Source: Rosistilla ulvae (GTDB lineage Bacteria > Planctomycetota > Planctomycetia > Pirellulales > Pirellulaceae). From it: a stretch of DNA of 64,000 nucleotides. Position numbers and translations under genes: made by a program. Below the pieces are notes generated by a model. That model was not told where the DNA came from. It saw nothing but the letters and a program-made list of their open reading frames with translations, and did not search any database. This document shows, one piece after another, positions 43,900 to 55,700 of this stretch. Position 1 is the first letter of the stretch; every line of letters begins with the position of its first letter. The stretch is from the NCBI RefSeq assembly GCF_007741475.1, contig NZ_CP036261.1, forward strand, positions 4,775,798 through 4,839,797, written 5' to 3'.

Positions 43900-43922
43900 G
43901 CGCGACGCGGTCGAGCCCCGAA

Positions 43923-44591
43923 TTACGTGGGGTCTTCGGTTTTATTGGCGGTCGCCAAATTGGAACCCTGATTCACATAGGGCTCCAGAATTTCTTTCAG
44001 GTTCACCCGCGCTCGCGACAATAAACTTTTGACCGCTTGCGGAGTCATCTTCATGACGTCGGCGATCTCCGCATAACTCAGTTCTTCGAACCGGCTCAAC
44101 CATAGCGCCATCCGTTGGCGTTCGTTTAATTCTTGAATCGCCATCCGAACGATCTCGGCCCTTTCCAAGCCTTCGATCTGACGAGCGGGCATTTGGCCGC
44201 TGGCAGCCAACGCCAACGATTCCAACGTCGCATCGCTTTCGGTGTCATTGCGGCGTGGCGCGTCGGTGGCGCGAACCTCGCGCCGTCGACTCGCCGAACG
44301 AAGCGAGTTTTTCGCGACGTTCCCCGCAATCGTAAACAGCCAAGTGGAAAACTTGGCTCCCGGTTCGTAACTCTTGCGAGCTCGGTAGACTCGCATAAAA
44401 ACGTCTTGTGCCAAGTCTTCGGCCATGTCACGGCGGGGTGCCAAGTGTTCCAACAACTGCACCAAACGGTTCTGATATCGGTGTACTAACTCTTCGAATG
44501 CGGTGGCGTCATCGTTGCGTACGCGCAGCATCAAACGGACATCGGGGTCCAATTGTTGATAACGCAACGCGGTCGATGGGCTAACGGGCAA
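43923..44591 (-). CDS. ECF-type RNA polymerase sigma factor
   Basis: A 222-residue sigma-70 family factor. Region 2 spans about residues 25-95 (DDATAFEELVHRYQNRLVQLLEHL...AEDLAQDVFMRVYRA...FSTWLFTIAGNVAKN) and region 4 about 150-205 (LNERQRMALWLSRFEELSYAEIADVMKMTPQAVKSLLSRARVNLKE). Regions 1.1 and 3 are absent. The frame begins with TTG at 44591, with GAAGGA about 11 bases upstream; an ATG at codon 21 is also possible. The anti-sigma gene follows, so activity is probably controlled by that membrane protein. The inducing signal is unknown. Confidence 0.88.
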   Translation of the reverse strand: MPVSPSTALRYQQLDPDVRLMLRVRNDDATAFEELVHRYQNRLVQLLEHLAPRRDMAEDLAQDVFMRVYRARKSYEPGAKFSTWLFTIAGNVAKNSLRSASRRREVRATDAPRRNDTESDATLESLALAASGQMPARQIEGLERAEIVRMAIQELNERQRMALWLSRFEELSYAEIADVMKMTPQAVKSLLSRARVNLKEILEPYVNQGSNLATANKTEDPT

Positions 44592-45018
44592 AGTCGAATC
44601 GTCCTTCGGCTTAAGGAATTAGAACTTGCGATATTCGGGCCTCAGGTGGTCGCCAGAATCCGCAGAATGTGCTGCCGTTCAGTCTAGCGCACGACCGCTG
44701 CGGAAACTACGTCACCCAGAAACTTTAAACCGACAAGATCCGACAAAGTTTCGCGGAAAATTGATCGCCCTTGGGCGTCGACGATTCACAAAGGAAATAC
44801 CGCACGCCCCGCTCAACGGGCGCGGTTGACGCAAAACCCGACAAGCTTGCCGCCCCGCCGAAACTTCCCATCGCCGCTAGGGTTTCTATTGCCATGCGTT
44901 GACGGCGCAAATAATCCCCGCAAAGATGGGGGCTCAGGAGCGGAGGGCGTTCGGAACGGCGATTTTACATCGACGTGTCCACGCCAACCGGTGAACGATC
45001 GCGTGAAGGAAGGATAGA
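44592..45018. other. divergent intergenic region
   Basis: This 427-base gap separates the divergent sigma factor gene and the 360-residue membrane protein gene. A strong ribosome-binding site (GAAGGAAGGA) lies just before 45019. No supported gene, terminator or repeat was found. Confidence 0.5.
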
Positions 45019-46101
45019 ATGATTTTACGAACGGTGATCTTGTATTCGGCCATCATTTGCGCTCCGTTTTCCGCGCTGGCAGAGCCCAAACCGGAGATGA
45101 GCGTTGCCAGTCGACAGCCGACCGACTCGCATCGCGATTCGATCAGAGAACGCCCCTTGCATTTCGATCAAGAATCTCGAGTCACCCGAATCGAGAAGGG
45201 GTATCTGTTTGTCGATGGCGAGCGAATCGCCTGGCCCTTTGAAATCACCTCCACCCCAAACACCGATCACCTGTCGGTCAACGGCTACAAGATTTGGGTT
45301 GGGACCAGTCAGACATCCCGCCCCCGTGGACGCAACGACAATCCCTCGCGTCAATTCCGCAACAACCGCTATCTTCAACGACACGTTGTCGAATCATTGC
45401 GCGGCAATCGAGCGGTCTTCGCCTTCAGCGATAGCCCGGCGGTGATTCTGAATGAAAATGTATTTTGCGCAAACCTGTTGAAGTTCGATCGCGAATCGGA
45501 ACCCTATCAGGAACTCCAGGATTCGATCGCCGATCAAGAACAACTACAGTCGATGGAAGCATGGTTCACCAGCTACACGCCATCACAAGATCTGATCGAC
45601 GCGGCAACCGTCGTCGTGGAACGCTACGAACGCGCCAATCAAATCAACCGCGCCCAAGTCAGTGCCGCCACAGCATTGAACCAGTTGACGTATCCGATGA
45701 CGATGTTTGGCTTGATGGTAGGCGTCTACGCGTTTGGACACCTGATGATGACCACGCCCAAGACGCCTGCGTTATTCCCCGAGGCAAATCTGTTGGACGT
45801 GATGTCGCGCGCGACGGTCATTTCGGTCGCGTTGATCTGCGCCCACGCTTCGCTTGATCTCGTCTGGACGCTACTGACATCTCGAGCCGGACAGATGCGA
45901 GAGATCAATCCCGTCGGCGCCCAATTCGTCGATTCCCCGGCGGCGCTGATCGCCTTCAAAGCCACCGTCACGCTGGGCGCCTGCGGGCTGTTGATTGGAT
46001 TGCGGAAACACCGCTTCGCGCAAACGGCGTGTTGGTGGATGTGCCTCGTCTGCACGATCCTCACCTTCCGTTGGCTGATCTTCAGCTCGATGCTGGTTTG
46101 A
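45019..46101 (+). CDS. membrane protein of unknown function, DUF5658-like C-terminus
   Basis: A 360-residue protein with a signal peptide (residues 1-21, ILYSAIICAPFSALA), an extracytoplasmic domain to about residue 220, and four or five hydrophobic helices in the last 140 residues. The helix pair around LDLVWTLLTSRAGQMREINPVGAQFV resembles the 'D-x-x-x-T ... E-x-N-P' pattern of DUF5658-type membrane domains; this is a by-eye match. GAAGGAAGGA before the ATG supports the start. It converges with the acyltransferase gene. No function is proposed. Confidence 0.65.
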   Translation: MILRTVILYSAIICAPFSALAEPKPEMSVASRQPTDSHRDSIRERPLHFDQESRVTRIEKGYLFVDGERIAWPFEITSTPNTDHLSVNGYKIWVGTSQTSRPRGRNDNPSRQFRNNRYLQRHVVESLRGNRAVFAFSDSPAVILNENVFCANLLKFDRESEPYQELQDSIADQEQLQSMEAWFTSYTPSQDLIDAATVVVERYERANQINRAQVSAATALNQLTYPMTMFGLMVGVYAFGHLMMTTPKTPALFPEANLLDVMSRATVISVALICAHASLDLVWTLLTSRAGQMREINPVGAQFVDSPAALIAFKATVTLGACGLLIGLRKHRFAQTACWWMCLVCTILTFRWLIFSSMLV

Positions 46102-46194
46102 AACCGATCGGGGCTCCCCGGCACCGTGGTCTCTCGCAACCGTTCGGGAACTTTTGAGAGCCCGCATGGCCCAAGATAGCCGCAGTCCGGTTTT

Positions 46195-46935
46195 CTAGTC
46201 TTCCGACGGATTGCGCATCCATTGCAACCCGCGCGGCGCTCGCGAGGCGACAAACGGTTGGCCGACGGCTTGCCCGGTTTCGGCCCATTGTTCGGCGGCA
46301 ACCGTCAATTGGTTCAAGACGACTTCAACCTGTCGACGGTAGGTTTCCAAGTCATCTCGATCAGCTTTGGCCGGTATCCGAATCCCCGGCCCCATGATCG
46401 CTCGGGCGCGGCTGCCCGGCCGCGGCACCGCGAATCGATCCCACGCCCGTCGGATCCGCCACGGCCGATCGTACCCAAGGCCCAGCGGAATCAAAGGCAA
46501 TTGCAGACGCGACGCGAGATAAACGCAGCCCGCGGCCAGCTCCCGTCGCGGACCGCGCGGTCCGTCGGGAGTCATCGTCAGATTCATCGACTTGCCCTGC
46601 CGAAACATCTTCCGTAGCGCCGTGATCCCACCGCGCGAAGTCGACCCTCGAATTGTGCCAAAGCCGACAAAACGTGTCGCCCGCGCCAGGGTTTCCGCAT
46701 CCCGGTGTTGGCTCAACAACATCGCCACGTCGTTGTGTCCGCGCAGATAGAACATGAACGGTATGTATTCATGCCAGAAGATATAAATCCCCGGCGTGGT
46801 ATACGAAGCGTTCACCGGATCGTGGCTTTGGTCGTAATAGGAGATCTGAAACCGCAGCGTTTTCATCCACGCGCGAACCGCGATCGACGTCCCCAAACTG
46901 AACGAACCGCCAATCCATCCCGAAGTCAGTTTCAC
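46195..46935 (-). CDS. DUF374-type lysophospholipid acyltransferase-like protein
   Basis: A 246-residue protein of the DUF374 branch of acyltransferases, related to those acylating lipid A or lysophospholipids. The core signatures are WHEYIPFMFY (in place of the HxxxxD motif region), RGSTSRGGITALR and the substrate motif TPDGPRGPRREL. An N-terminal hydrophobic stretch suggests membrane association. Substrate and acyl donor are unknown, though envelope lipid synthesis is likely. The gene lies 88 bases after dapF on the same strand and may be read through from it. Confidence 0.85.
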   Translation of the reverse strand: MKLTSGWIGGSFSLGTSIAVRAWMKTLRFQISYYDQSHDPVNASYTTPGIYIFWHEYIPFMFYLRGHNDVAMLLSQHRDAETLARATRFVGFGTIRGSTSRGGITALRKMFRQGKSMNLTMTPDGPRGPRRELAAGCVYLASRLQLPLIPLGLGYDRPWRIRRAWDRFAVPRPGSRARAIMGPGIRIPAKADRDDLETYRRQVEVVLNQLTVAAEQWAETGQAVGQPFVASRAPRGLQWMRNPSED

Positions 46936-47023
46936 AGCGGCGTTCCTTCAAATTGCGACGCGGTCGCTCGGCACGGGCTGGCTTTCAACGCCACGAATCC
47001 CAACACCTGCGCCGCCGCGATGG

Positions 47024-47863
47024 TTAAGCGTTCCATTGGCCACTAAACACTTCCACCGCAGGCCCTGTCTTGAAGATCTCGCCGGTGGTCTCATCCCATC
47101 GCAAGCGAAGGTCACCCCCTAGCAAATGAATCAAAACCTCTCGATCGGCGCGTCCGGTCAGCACCGCCGCGGCGCAGACGGCTGACGCACCAGTCCCACA
47201 CGCCCACGTCTCCCCCGAACCACGCTCCCACGTCCGTTGTCGCAATTCACCACGACCGATGACTTCGACAAATTCGATGTTCGTGCGATTGGGAAACCGC
47301 GGATCGACTTCGATTTTCGGCCCCAGTCCCAACACCAATTCATCGGTTGCCGATTCGACAAAGCAGACGCAGTGCGGATTGCCCATCGAAACGCAGGTCA
47401 CCGACAACGTGTGCCCATCGATCTCGAACGGTTCGTCGACCACCGCCCCCGTTGGCAGGATCGTCGTTGGAACCCGAGGAGCTTCCAGAATGGGTTTCCC
47501 CATGTTCACGGTCACTTGCTGCACCCGATCGCCTTCGGCTTGCAGTTCCAGTTTCAAAACGCCGACACCCGTTTCGATGTTCAACGTTGGTGTCCGCCGG
47601 ATGTCGTGGTCGTACAGATATTTGGCAACGCAGCGGATCGCATTGCCACACATCTCCGATTCGCTGCCATCGGCGTTGAACATCCGCATCCGCGCGTCGG
47701 CAATTTCCGAAGGCTGGATTAAAACCAAGCCATCGCCACCGACGCCGAAGTGCCGGTCGGAAATCGCGATCGCCAGCTTGTCGACATCCGCGGGGGTCGG
47801 CTGCGCAAAGCAATCGATATAAACGTAATCGTTCCCCGCCCCTTGCATCTTCGTAAATTGCAT
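47024..47863 (-). CDS. dapF: diaminopimelate epimerase
   Basis: A 279-residue enzyme that converts LL- to meso-diaminopimelate for lysine and peptidoglycan synthesis. Both catalytic cysteines are in place: [16 protein letters not shown] (about residue 75) and [15 protein letters not shown] (about residue 220). [13 protein letters not shown] at the start and [10 protein letters not shown] in the middle complete the signature. ATG 47863 starts directly before the first strand; the frame allows six more residues. Its presence agrees with planctomycetes making peptidoglycan. Confidence 0.95.
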   Translation of the reverse strand: MQFTKMQGAGNDYVYIDCFAQPTPADVDKLAIAISDRHFGVGGDGLVLIQPSEIADARMRMFNADGSESEMCGNAIRCVAKYLYDHDIRRTPTLNIETGVGVLKLELQAEGDRVQQVTVNMGKPILEAPRVPTTILPTGAVVDEPFEIDGHTLSVTCVSMGNPHCVCFVESATDELVLGLGPKIEVDPRFPNRTNIEFVEVIGRGELRQRTWERGSGETWACGTGASAVCAAAVLTGRADREVLIHLLGGDLRLRWDETTGEIFKTGPAVEVFSGQWNA

Positions 47864-48068
47864 CGTCGTTCTCAGTCTCATGGGCCCGCGTCGAGCCTAG
47901 TTGGAATGGTGAGGGTGAACGCTAGCTAGCGTTGCCAACCGACAGGAAAGTGTCCCAAAATCGGTGCCCGCCGTGCGTGCGCAAACCGCAGCGAACCCGC
48001 ACGCCAAAATAACCTTTTGCCCAGTTTCACGAAATAGGTGCGATCGCCTGCCGCACCAAACAGGCGGA

Positions 48069-49496
48069 TCACGCCAAGACCTCGGCGATCCGATGCCCCT
48101 CCACATTGGTCAATCGCCGCTGAACCCCGTTGTGTTCAAAGGTCAGTTGTTCATGATCGAGCCCCAACAGATGCAGGATCGTCGCGTTCAGATCGTACAG
48201 CGGATGGATATCTTCCACCGCCTTGCGCCCCAGTTCATCGGTCACGCCATGGCTGACACCACGCCGCACGCCCGCACCGGTCAACCAGCACGTGAAGCCA
48301 TCGGGATTGTGATCGCGTCCCTTGGCTCCCTTTTGGAACATGGGCATTCTGCCAAATTCGGTACACCAAACGACCAACGTATCCTCCAGCAATCCGCGCG
48401 CTTTCATGTCGCGGATCATCGCCGCAGTTGGTTGATCCATGATCTCGGCATGCCGGTCGTATTGTTCTTTCAGTTTGCTGTGACCATCCCAGTTCAATTC
48501 GCCGCCGCTGGCGTAGGCACCGTTGAACAGTTGCACAAACCGGACTCCACTTTCGACCAACCGTCGCGCCAAAATACAGTTCTTTGCATAGGCCGCCTTG
48601 ATCGGATTCGAAGTATCATCGGCCCCGTACATCGCCATCGTCTGAGCGGTCTCTGTGCTCAAGTCGCTGATCTCCGGAACACTCAACTGCATCCTTGCCG
48701 CCAATTCGTAGCTGGCGATCCGGGCGGCCAATTGGCCGTCGCCCGGATGACGTTCCAGATGCCGCCTATTCATTTTTTCAAGATGCGCCCGCGCCGCGCG
48801 ATCAGCAGCCGCGGAGACCTGCGGCGGCGGAGCGAGATGCCGGATCGGATTCTTCGAACTGAAGGGCGTCCCTTGGAACTCCGCCGGCAGAAATCCAGCT
48901 CCCCAATTGTTGACGCTCGCCTGCGGCACGCCCCGCGGATCGGGAATCGCCACAAACGCCGGCAGGTTCTGATTTTCGCTACCCAACGCGTACGTTACCC
49001 ATCCGCCACCGCTGGGAAATCCGTCTTCGACAAACCCCGTCGAAAGAAAGTTCTCCGCCGGTCCGTGCGTATTGCTCTTACTGGTCAGCGAATGAATAAA
49101 CGCAAACTCGTCGGTCAGTTCCGCCAAATGAGGAATCATGTCGGAAACCATCTTCCCCGTTTCGCCGCGCGGACGAAACGTATACTGCGGTCGCGCCAGT
49201 TCCCCCGCGGGTCCTTGGAACGTCACTGCAGGACCGTCCTTCAACGGCTTGCCATCCTGCCTGATCAGTTCCGGCTTGAAGTCCCACGTCTCCAACTGAC
49301 TGACCGCGCCGGCGCAAAAGATCACCAGCACATTCTTCGCTTTAGCCGGATAGTGCGACGGTCGCGCAGCATAAGGCCGGGCCGGATCGATCGCTGGCCG
49401 TGCGGCGGTTGCTCGCTCCCCAGCCAACAAACTGCCCAACGCAATCGAACCGATACCGGTCGTCGCGTCGCTCAGAAAACGTCGTCGATTGTTCAT
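48069..49496 (-). CDS. DUF1501 family secreted protein
   Basis: A 475-residue protein of the planctomycete-rich DUF1501 (sulfatase-like) family. It starts with a Tat-like leader: [25 protein letters not shown]. The fold-typical segments [43 protein letters not shown] and [14 protein letters not shown] are present. Members are nearly always paired with DUF1549/DUF1553 cytochromes, as here, 55 bases downstream. The pair is thought to process external substrates such as sulfated polysaccharides; no activity is proven to my knowledge. Confidence 0.9.
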   Translation of the reverse strand: MNNRRRFLSDATTGIGSIALGSLLAGERATAARPAIDPARPYAARPSHYPAKAKNVLVIFCAGAVSQLETWDFKPELIRQDGKPLKDGPAVTFQGPAGELARPQYTFRPRGETGKMVSDMIPHLAELTDEFAFIHSLTSKSNTHGPAENFLSTGFVEDGFPSGGGWVTYALGSENQNLPAFVAIPDPRGVPQASVNNWGAGFLPAEFQGTPFSSKNPIRHLAPPPQVSAAADRAARAHLEKMNRRHLERHPGDGQLAARIASYELAARMQLSVPEISDLSTETAQTMAMYGADDTSNPIKAAYAKNCILARRLVESGVRFVQLFNGAYASGGELNWDGHSKLKEQYDRHAEIMDQPTAAMIRDMKARGLLEDTLVVWCTEFGRMPMFQKGAKGRDHNPDGFTCWLTGAGVRRGVSHGVTDELGRKAVEDIHPLYDLNATILHLLGLDHEQLTFEHNGVQRRLTNVEGHRIAEVLA

Positions 49497-49551
49497 GAAT
49501 TCAATGCTCTTTCTCAGGAACCGCGGGGAGGACGTCCGATGGCGTGTGCGA

Positions 49552-52305
49552 TCACGGCATGAACAGAAATTCGTTCGCGTTGTAGATCACGCGGCACAAG
49601 GTCGGCAGTCCATGCTGGCCGACCAACGCTTCAGCCGAATCCAATTCATCGCGTTCGGGATCGCGACCCAATGTCAGCCGATAGAGATGCCGAATTTGAT
49701 CGCGCACGTCCCCACCGACATCGGCCGCCGCGCGTGCAGCCAGCGCTTCGGACTGCTCGATCGTGAACCGGCTGTTGAATAGGTTCAGCGCCTGGATCGG
49801 CGTTGTCGATTGTCGCCGGCGGGCGGCGCTTTGGCCTGCGTCGGGACAGTCGAACGCGCCGAAGACGGCTTCGGGTTCCATCCGGATCTTGTGCGCATAA
49901 ACCATCCGCCGCAGACCTTGATCGGAGAACGATTCAATCGGCGGGAAACCACTCAATCCCCCACGCGACTTGAACAGATCGAAGCCTGGTCCGCCGGTCG
50001 TCAAATTCAAACGACCGTTGACGGCCAGCATCGAATCGCGGATCGCTTCAGCTTCCATTCGTCGCGACGGAAATCGCCACAGCAAGCGAACGCTGGCATC
50101 GACCGCCTGCCCGGCGGGAACGATTTGATTCGATTGCCCGTACGTCTGCGACAGCACGATCAAGCGATGCAAATGTTTGACCGACCATCCGCTGCGAATG
50201 AACTCCGCCGCTAACCAATCGAGCAACTCGGGGTGGGACGGTCGCTCGCCGCTGCGGCCGAAATCGCTCGGCGTGCCAACCAATCCGATCCCGAAGTGCC
50301 ATTGCCAAATCCGATTCACCATCACGCGAGCGGTCAACGGATTGTCGGGGCGGGCGATCCAATCGGCCAGCGCCATGCGGCGTTCTCGATCGGAAGCGTC
50401 GCCCGCCAAGCGAACGTCACCCAACGCGGTAAGCACCGCCGGTGGAACAAGTTCGCGCGGCTGTTCGGGATCGCCACGCAACAAGAAATGCGTCGGTTCG
50501 GGCTTTGTAAACCTGCCGGCAAAAAACTGGGGCGTCTTGTTTAATTGTTCGATCTGTTTTTCAAGCGACTGTTTCTCGTCGCGCAGCGCTTGCGACCTTT
50601 GTACTTGCGATTCGGCCAGCCCGGCCAGATGTTGCATCGCGTCCAACGAAGGCCCCGCCTGCAATGTGAACGAAGTCGGCAGCCGGTCGCTGAATTTCCC
50701 TTGTCGATCGCGGCTCCAAACGACACGCCCGATCGACGTCACCTCGGGCAGTTCCAACAGCACCCAACCACGGCCTGCGGTATCGGACATCCAACTGTGG
50801 CTGTTCCCATAAAGGCCATCGTTCAGGTGTTCGAGTCGGTGTTTGTCCGAAGTCCGGCTGCCCGATGCGGTCAGCTTCGTCCCACGAGACGCCAACGCCA
50901 CGTTCGTCTCCACCGGATCGGCGGCAAAGATTTCGAACTCATCTAGGCACGGTTCGATCAACCCCAACGAAGGATGCCGATTGCAATCGTGGATCGTAAA
51001 CCGAACGAACCTCGCATCGATTGGTTCAAACGCCAGCGAATTCATCTGCGCCTCGGTCGCCGCCGGCATCGCGATATCGGCCGCTTGCTGCAGTTCGTTT
51101 TCGATCTCGTCGACTCGCGTCGCCAGCTTTGCCGCCTGGTGACGTCGCCGATCGCTATCCTCCGACGCGATCGGTCGTTCGCCATATTTCACACCGCTGA
51201 AAAAAGCTTGCATCGCGAAATAGTCGGTGTGCGAGATCGCGTCGAATTTGTGATCGTGACATCGAGCGCAACCAACGCTTAGCCCCAAAAAGGCCTCTCC
51301 GGTATTGATCACGATCTCGGCCAATTCGTCCTGCCGAGCCAATCGCTTCGACGCGTCGTCCTTCCCGATTTGTCCTGGCAACAGCGCGGCCGCGGTGACT
51401 AAAAATCCCGTCGCCGCATCCTGCTGCATCGTATCGCCATGCAATTGTTCGTGGATGAATTGGTCGTAGGGCGTGTCGTTGTTGAACGACGCGATCACAT
51501 AATCGCGATAGGGCCAAGCATTGGGTCGCGGCGTGTTGACCTCGAAGCCATGCGTGTCGGCATACCGCACCACGTCTAACCAATGCTGGCCCCAGCGTTC
51601 TCCGTAGCGCGGCGACGCCAGCAAACGATCGACCACGTGGCGTTGGGCTTCGCTCGAATCATCGTGTTCGAATTCGACAATCTGTTGCGGCGTGGGAGGT
51701 AAACCGATCAGATCGAAATAGACGCGGCGAAGCCAGTCGCGGCGCGGCGCCGCGGGGGAGAGTGTCAGTCCATGTCGTTGTAGTTCGTTTTGCACAAACG
51801 CATCGATCCGCAAACCGTTGGCCGCATCCAATTGTCCGTCCGCGGCGGTGTGCGGATCGGAAGCCGCCGCGTCGATTGGAAAGGCGAGCGGTTTGAAAGA
51901 CCAGTGATCAGTACGGTCTTCCAACGTGGCAAGGTCGACGCCGTCGGGCCAGTCAGCTCCCTGTTGAACCCAACGGATCAACAGATCGATCTCCGCTGGC
52001 GACAGTCGGTTTCCTTCGGGAGGCATCCGCGTGTCGGGATCGTCACTGGTGATCAGTTCGATCAGGGGACTTTCGTCGAGCTCGCCCGGAACGATCGCGG
52101 CACCATAGCCATCGCCGCCTTCAAACGCGGCCGCCTTGATGTCTAACCGGAAGCCACTTTTTTGCTTCGCTTCGGCGTGACAAGCGTAGCAATGCTGTTG
52201 AAAGATCGGCCGCACTTGTTCGACAAAATCGATCGAATCCTCGGCGATCAGCGGATCGATCAGCAGCACGAACAGCGAGCAGGCAAGCAGTCGGTTCATG
52301 TTCAT
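49552..52305 (-). CDS. DUF1549/DUF1553 cytochrome c protein with discoidin-like insert
   Basis: A 917-residue exported protein. After a signal ([16 protein letters not shown]) comes a cytochrome c-like domain with CYACH, DUF1549 (about residues 130-340, including [17 protein letters not shown]) and DUF1553 in the C-terminal third ([20 protein letters not shown]). Between them, about residues 420-560, is a beta-rich insert that looks like an F5/8 type C (discoidin) carbohydrate-binding domain (RFVRFTIHD...[18 protein letters not shown]). It is the first gene of a pair with DUF1501. The start at 52305 could also be the ATG at 52299. Confidence 0.9.
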   Translation of the reverse strand: MNMNRLLACSLFVLLIDPLIAEDSIDFVEQVRPIFQQHCYACHAEAKQKSGFRLDIKAAAFEGGDGYGAAIVPGELDESPLIELITSDDPDTRMPPEGNRLSPAEIDLLIRWVQQGADWPDGVDLATLEDRTDHWSFKPLAFPIDAAASDPHTAADGQLDAANGLRIDAFVQNELQRHGLTLSPAAPRRDWLRRVYFDLIGLPPTPQQIVEFEHDDSSEAQRHVVDRLLASPRYGERWGQHWLDVVRYADTHGFEVNTPRPNAWPYRDYVIASFNNDTPYDQFIHEQLHGDTMQQDAATGFLVTAAALLPGQIGKDDASKRLARQDELAEIVINTGEAFLGLSVGCARCHDHKFDAISHTDYFAMQAFFSGVKYGERPIASEDSDRRRHQAAKLATRVDEIENELQQAADIAMPAATEAQMNSLAFEPIDARFVRFTIHDCNRHPSLGLIEPCLDEFEIFAADPVETNVALASRGTKLTASGSRTSDKHRLEHLNDGLYGNSHSWMSDTAGRGWVLLELPEVTSIGRVVWSRDRQGKFSDRLPTSFTLQAGPSLDAMQHLAGLAESQVQRSQALRDEKQSLEKQIEQLNKTPQFFAGRFTKPEPTHFLLRGDPEQPRELVPPAVLTALGDVRLAGDASDRERRMALADWIARPDNPLTARVMVNRIWQWHFGIGLVGTPSDFGRSGERPSHPELLDWLAAEFIRSGWSVKHLHRLIVLSQTYGQSNQIVPAGQAVDASVRLLWRFPSRRMEAEAIRDSMLAVNGRLNLTTGGPGFDLFKSRGGLSGFPPIESFSDQGLRRMVYAHKIRMEPEAVFGAFDCPDAGQSAARRRQSTTPIQALNLFNSRFTIEQSEALAARAAADVGGDVRDQIRHLYRLTLGRDPERDELDSAEALVGQHGLPTLCRVIYNANEFLFMP

Positions 52306-52440
52306 CCACGGCAGGAAGGGGCGAGATGGCGTGAGGGGCACCATTATAGCCGAACTAAAATACCGCCGACCAACATTATTCCGGAACATGCGTTGCCAGC
52401 CGACGACAGCCTCAACTTGCGATTCGGTGTCGCTGTTGAC

Positions 52441-52752
52441 TTAGACTTCGAGATCCAATTGCTCGCCACAGTCATCGTCGATCGGCTTCACGTTCGACGG
52501 CGGATCGCCTTGCTCTTCGTCCGCATGCTCACGTTCTTGCAGTTCGAACGGCCGCCGCCCATCCCCATCGCGATCCCCGCTTTTACTGCTGGCTTCGAGC
52601 GTCAACTGATCCGCTCCTTCGGCCTGCCCTGGGGATTCACTTTGATTCACCGCGGCCTGTTGATTCCGAACCGTCTCGGTGTCGCTGCCGCGCTGCTGGG
52701 CTCGCGCGGTTCCTGCCAATCCGGTCACTGCAGCACTGGGTTCAATGGACAT
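52441..52752 (-). CDS. small acidic hydrophilic protein at end of envelope operon
   Basis: A 103-residue protein with no hydrophobic segment, rich in Ala, Gln, Glu, Asp and Gly and probably disordered. I do not recognise it. The ATG at 52752 is preceded by GGGGAG at nine bases, and codon use is like that of its neighbours, which supports a real gene. It begins 27 bases after the AsmA-like gene and so ends the operon that starts with the GT2 gene. Confidence 0.55.
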   Translation of the reverse strand: MSIEPSAAVTGLAGTARAQQRGSDTETVRNQQAAVNQSESPGQAEGADQLTLEASSKSGDRDGDGRRPFELQEREHADEEQGDPPSNVKPIDDDCGEQLDLEV

Positions 52753-52779
52753 CGCAATCATCTCCCCTGTTGAGTTGAG

Positions 52780-55700
52780 CTATCGGGTCAAGAGTTCCTG
52801 TCGCGTGGTGCGTCCGGCGGTTCGCCGGTTTGAGTTGTCGCCGTCGAATTCAGGAAACAGCCTTTCGAGCGCCTGTTCGATCTGTTTCAACGTCCGTTTA
52901 TCGAACACCGGATTGGCCAACGTTCCGGTCACATCGATCGTCCAAAGTGTATACTGTTGATCTTTCAACGGGTTCAGCAACCGACTCCACAAGTTGTTTG
53001 GACTGACGCCGGTTTCAAATCGCAGATCGAGCTCTTGACGTAGGTTTGCGGTCCCCGAACCACGCAGCACCAGGATGTCGCCCCAGATGCGGATGTCATC
53101 GAAACTGATTTGTTCACCGTCCAAACGAAACTTTAGTTCACAGTTGGAAAGATCGCCGTCGTGGTTCGGTTTCACGCTCAGAATATTCAACAACCGCACG
53201 ACCGCAGGCAACTCATACAGACTGGCGTCTTGCAAACTGGCGGCCCCTTGCCCGGAGAGCGTTTGGTAATCGCCCAGCAAACCGCGCAGCCGCATCACCG
53301 CTCGTCCGGCTCCTTTGGTGTGCTGGGCCGGCTGATTTAAATCGCGCAACAGCGTCGCAAAATCGATCCCGTCGAAACGGCCGTTGACGTCAAATCGCCC
53401 ACTGGTCAGATCCATCTGGCCATCGAGTTCGGCGATTCCGCCAAACAGGCCGCCTCGAATCGATTTGCTCGATGCTGCGACCGATTCCGAGCGGCCATCG
53501 TGAACCGCTTGGCCGACAAACAATTGATCTTCGCGAATTAAGATCGGGCCTTGCACGTTGGTCACTTGCACATTGTCGACGTGCAAAGAATCTAACCGTA
53601 CGTTTCCGGTGGCGTTGGTCGTTTGAGCGATCCGTTCTCCCGCAATCTGCACCTCGCCCCGGATATCGTGAACCGGTCCGGCATCGCCGATCCGGTTTCC
53701 TTCCAATTGCAGCCGCAGATCCCAATCAAAATCGAGATCGGGATGGTCGTGATCGGGGAATGCAAAGTTTGCGGTCCCCCGCAGACTGACCGGGGGCCCA
53801 TACAATTGCAGGGCGTGGAACGTCCCCTGCACCTCCTCTGGCAAAGCGGTCAGCAGATCGTTGTCGACCAATACACGGGTCGGCGGTTGAGCATCGACGC
53901 TCAACACCCAACGCCCATCGGCTTGGCGAACACAGCGTCCCTGGGCGTTAAGCCGCGATTGACCGTGCCAACCCTGCAGATCGGAGATCACCACTTGGTC
54001 GTCGACATATTCGGCCCGCCCACCAGTGATGTTCAAACGGTACGGCAAACTTTCCGGCGTGATGCTGACCGAGCGTGGCGGGCGATCGCTACGCGGGTAT
54101 TGATCGGCCATAATCTTCAGTTGAGGCGTGGTCTGGCCTGGCGCGAGATCGATGAACACATTCAAGTGCTCCAAGACTCCCGACGGCCCGAGCGTGTCCC
54201 AGATCGATTGGTGCTCGGCGGCCAAGACGCGTCGCAGCGATTGATCCATCGAAATTCCATAGCCATCGATCTCCAATTGGAAAAGCGTTCCCGCGGGAAG
54301 CGATTGGCAGATACCCCGCGCCGAAATCGACGCCGAATCGATACTCTGACCGCGGACGTTGGAGATATGGACGATATCGTTGTCGACTAACACTTGACCT
54401 TGGATGTCATGGATCGGATAGGCAAAACGATCGTAGCGGAGGTTGGTCTGTTCAAACCGCAGATCCATCATCTTGGTACGTGTACCGTCGGCCCAGCTTT
54501 CAAACTTGCTGCTCGCCAACGAAACCTTCCCTGAAACATTCAGCGAGCGGACCAAATTTTCCAGCTTCGACGTCTCTTCTCCCCGAGGCGTCAGCGAGGT
54601 CAACAGCGTCTCGTCGATCGTCAGCGGCCCCTCGGTCGACAGTTCGACCAACGTCGTTCGGTTGTTGGCCGCTGGATCGCGTTTTTCCAACCGCAAGTTA
54701 CATCGCAGCGGTTGCCCTTCCAAACGCCCGACCAGCCCTTGGCCAATCGTCTCCCGATCGCTGGAAAAGATCGTGCCGCGGACATCTTTGACCGGATAGG
54801 GGAACCGATCGAATTGGACATCGAGCCCCAAGCATTGAATCGCCGATTGCCAGCTCCATTTCTGGCCGTCGAAGCGAACGTTGGCATTGGCCGCAATTCG
54901 ACCGCGGGGGTTCAAACGCTGGAAGATCTCTTGGCACTTCTGCGGTGTGCACGATGCCAACTCTTCGTGCAGCAATAGCTCTTCGGTATCCAATGAAAAC
55001 GACAGCGGCATCGGCCAGCGCCAACCTTGGGTCGCCCCTTTCGCTTCGCAACGAGCATCGCCGATCCGAGCCGACAGCAACGCAACTTCCAAACCACTCG
55101 GACGCAGAAAAAATTCTCCCTGCAAGCGTTCCATCTGATACGGCAGGAACGACGACTCGTAGCGACCATCGATCAAATCAACTTTGCTAACCCAGTTGAG
55201 CGCAGCCTGTTGAGAGCCTCCTTCGACCGAAGCGACGCCATCGAATGTCGCCGACAGCCCCGCTAATTTCGTAAGACGATTCCGTAGACAGAAAGGTAAT
55301 TGGGCGGCCACCGTTCGATTGAACTCCGCACGCCGCAAACGCGATCGAACGTTCCATTTTTCGGAGTCGAATTCCCCCACGACTTCCAGCAACTCGAAGA
55401 AGTCGGCTTCCGCGGTCAGTTGGAATGTCTTTGGATCCGCGGGGTTCGGAGGGCGATTCAGGATCCGGCCTTTGATTTCCCGAACCACCATCGGACGCGC
55501 GTCGGAATTGGCCGGATCGATGACCGATAAAACCCCACGCTCGATCTCGATCGTTTCCGCACCGGGGCCAAATTTAGGCAAAGGAAAAAATTGTTCGATC
55601 GCCAAATGCCCCTCGGGATCGATCTGCGACGTCAACTCCAACCCTCGAATGGTCAGCTTCTTCGGGCTGAAATCGAAGTCGGCCAGCCGTTGCAAACTCA

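Noticed and set aside
47964-49562. A 532-codon open frame on the plus strand
   Set aside because: It lies opposite the DUF1501 gene, has no recognisable domain and is rich in Arg and His as expected for an antisense shadow of a GC-rich gene.
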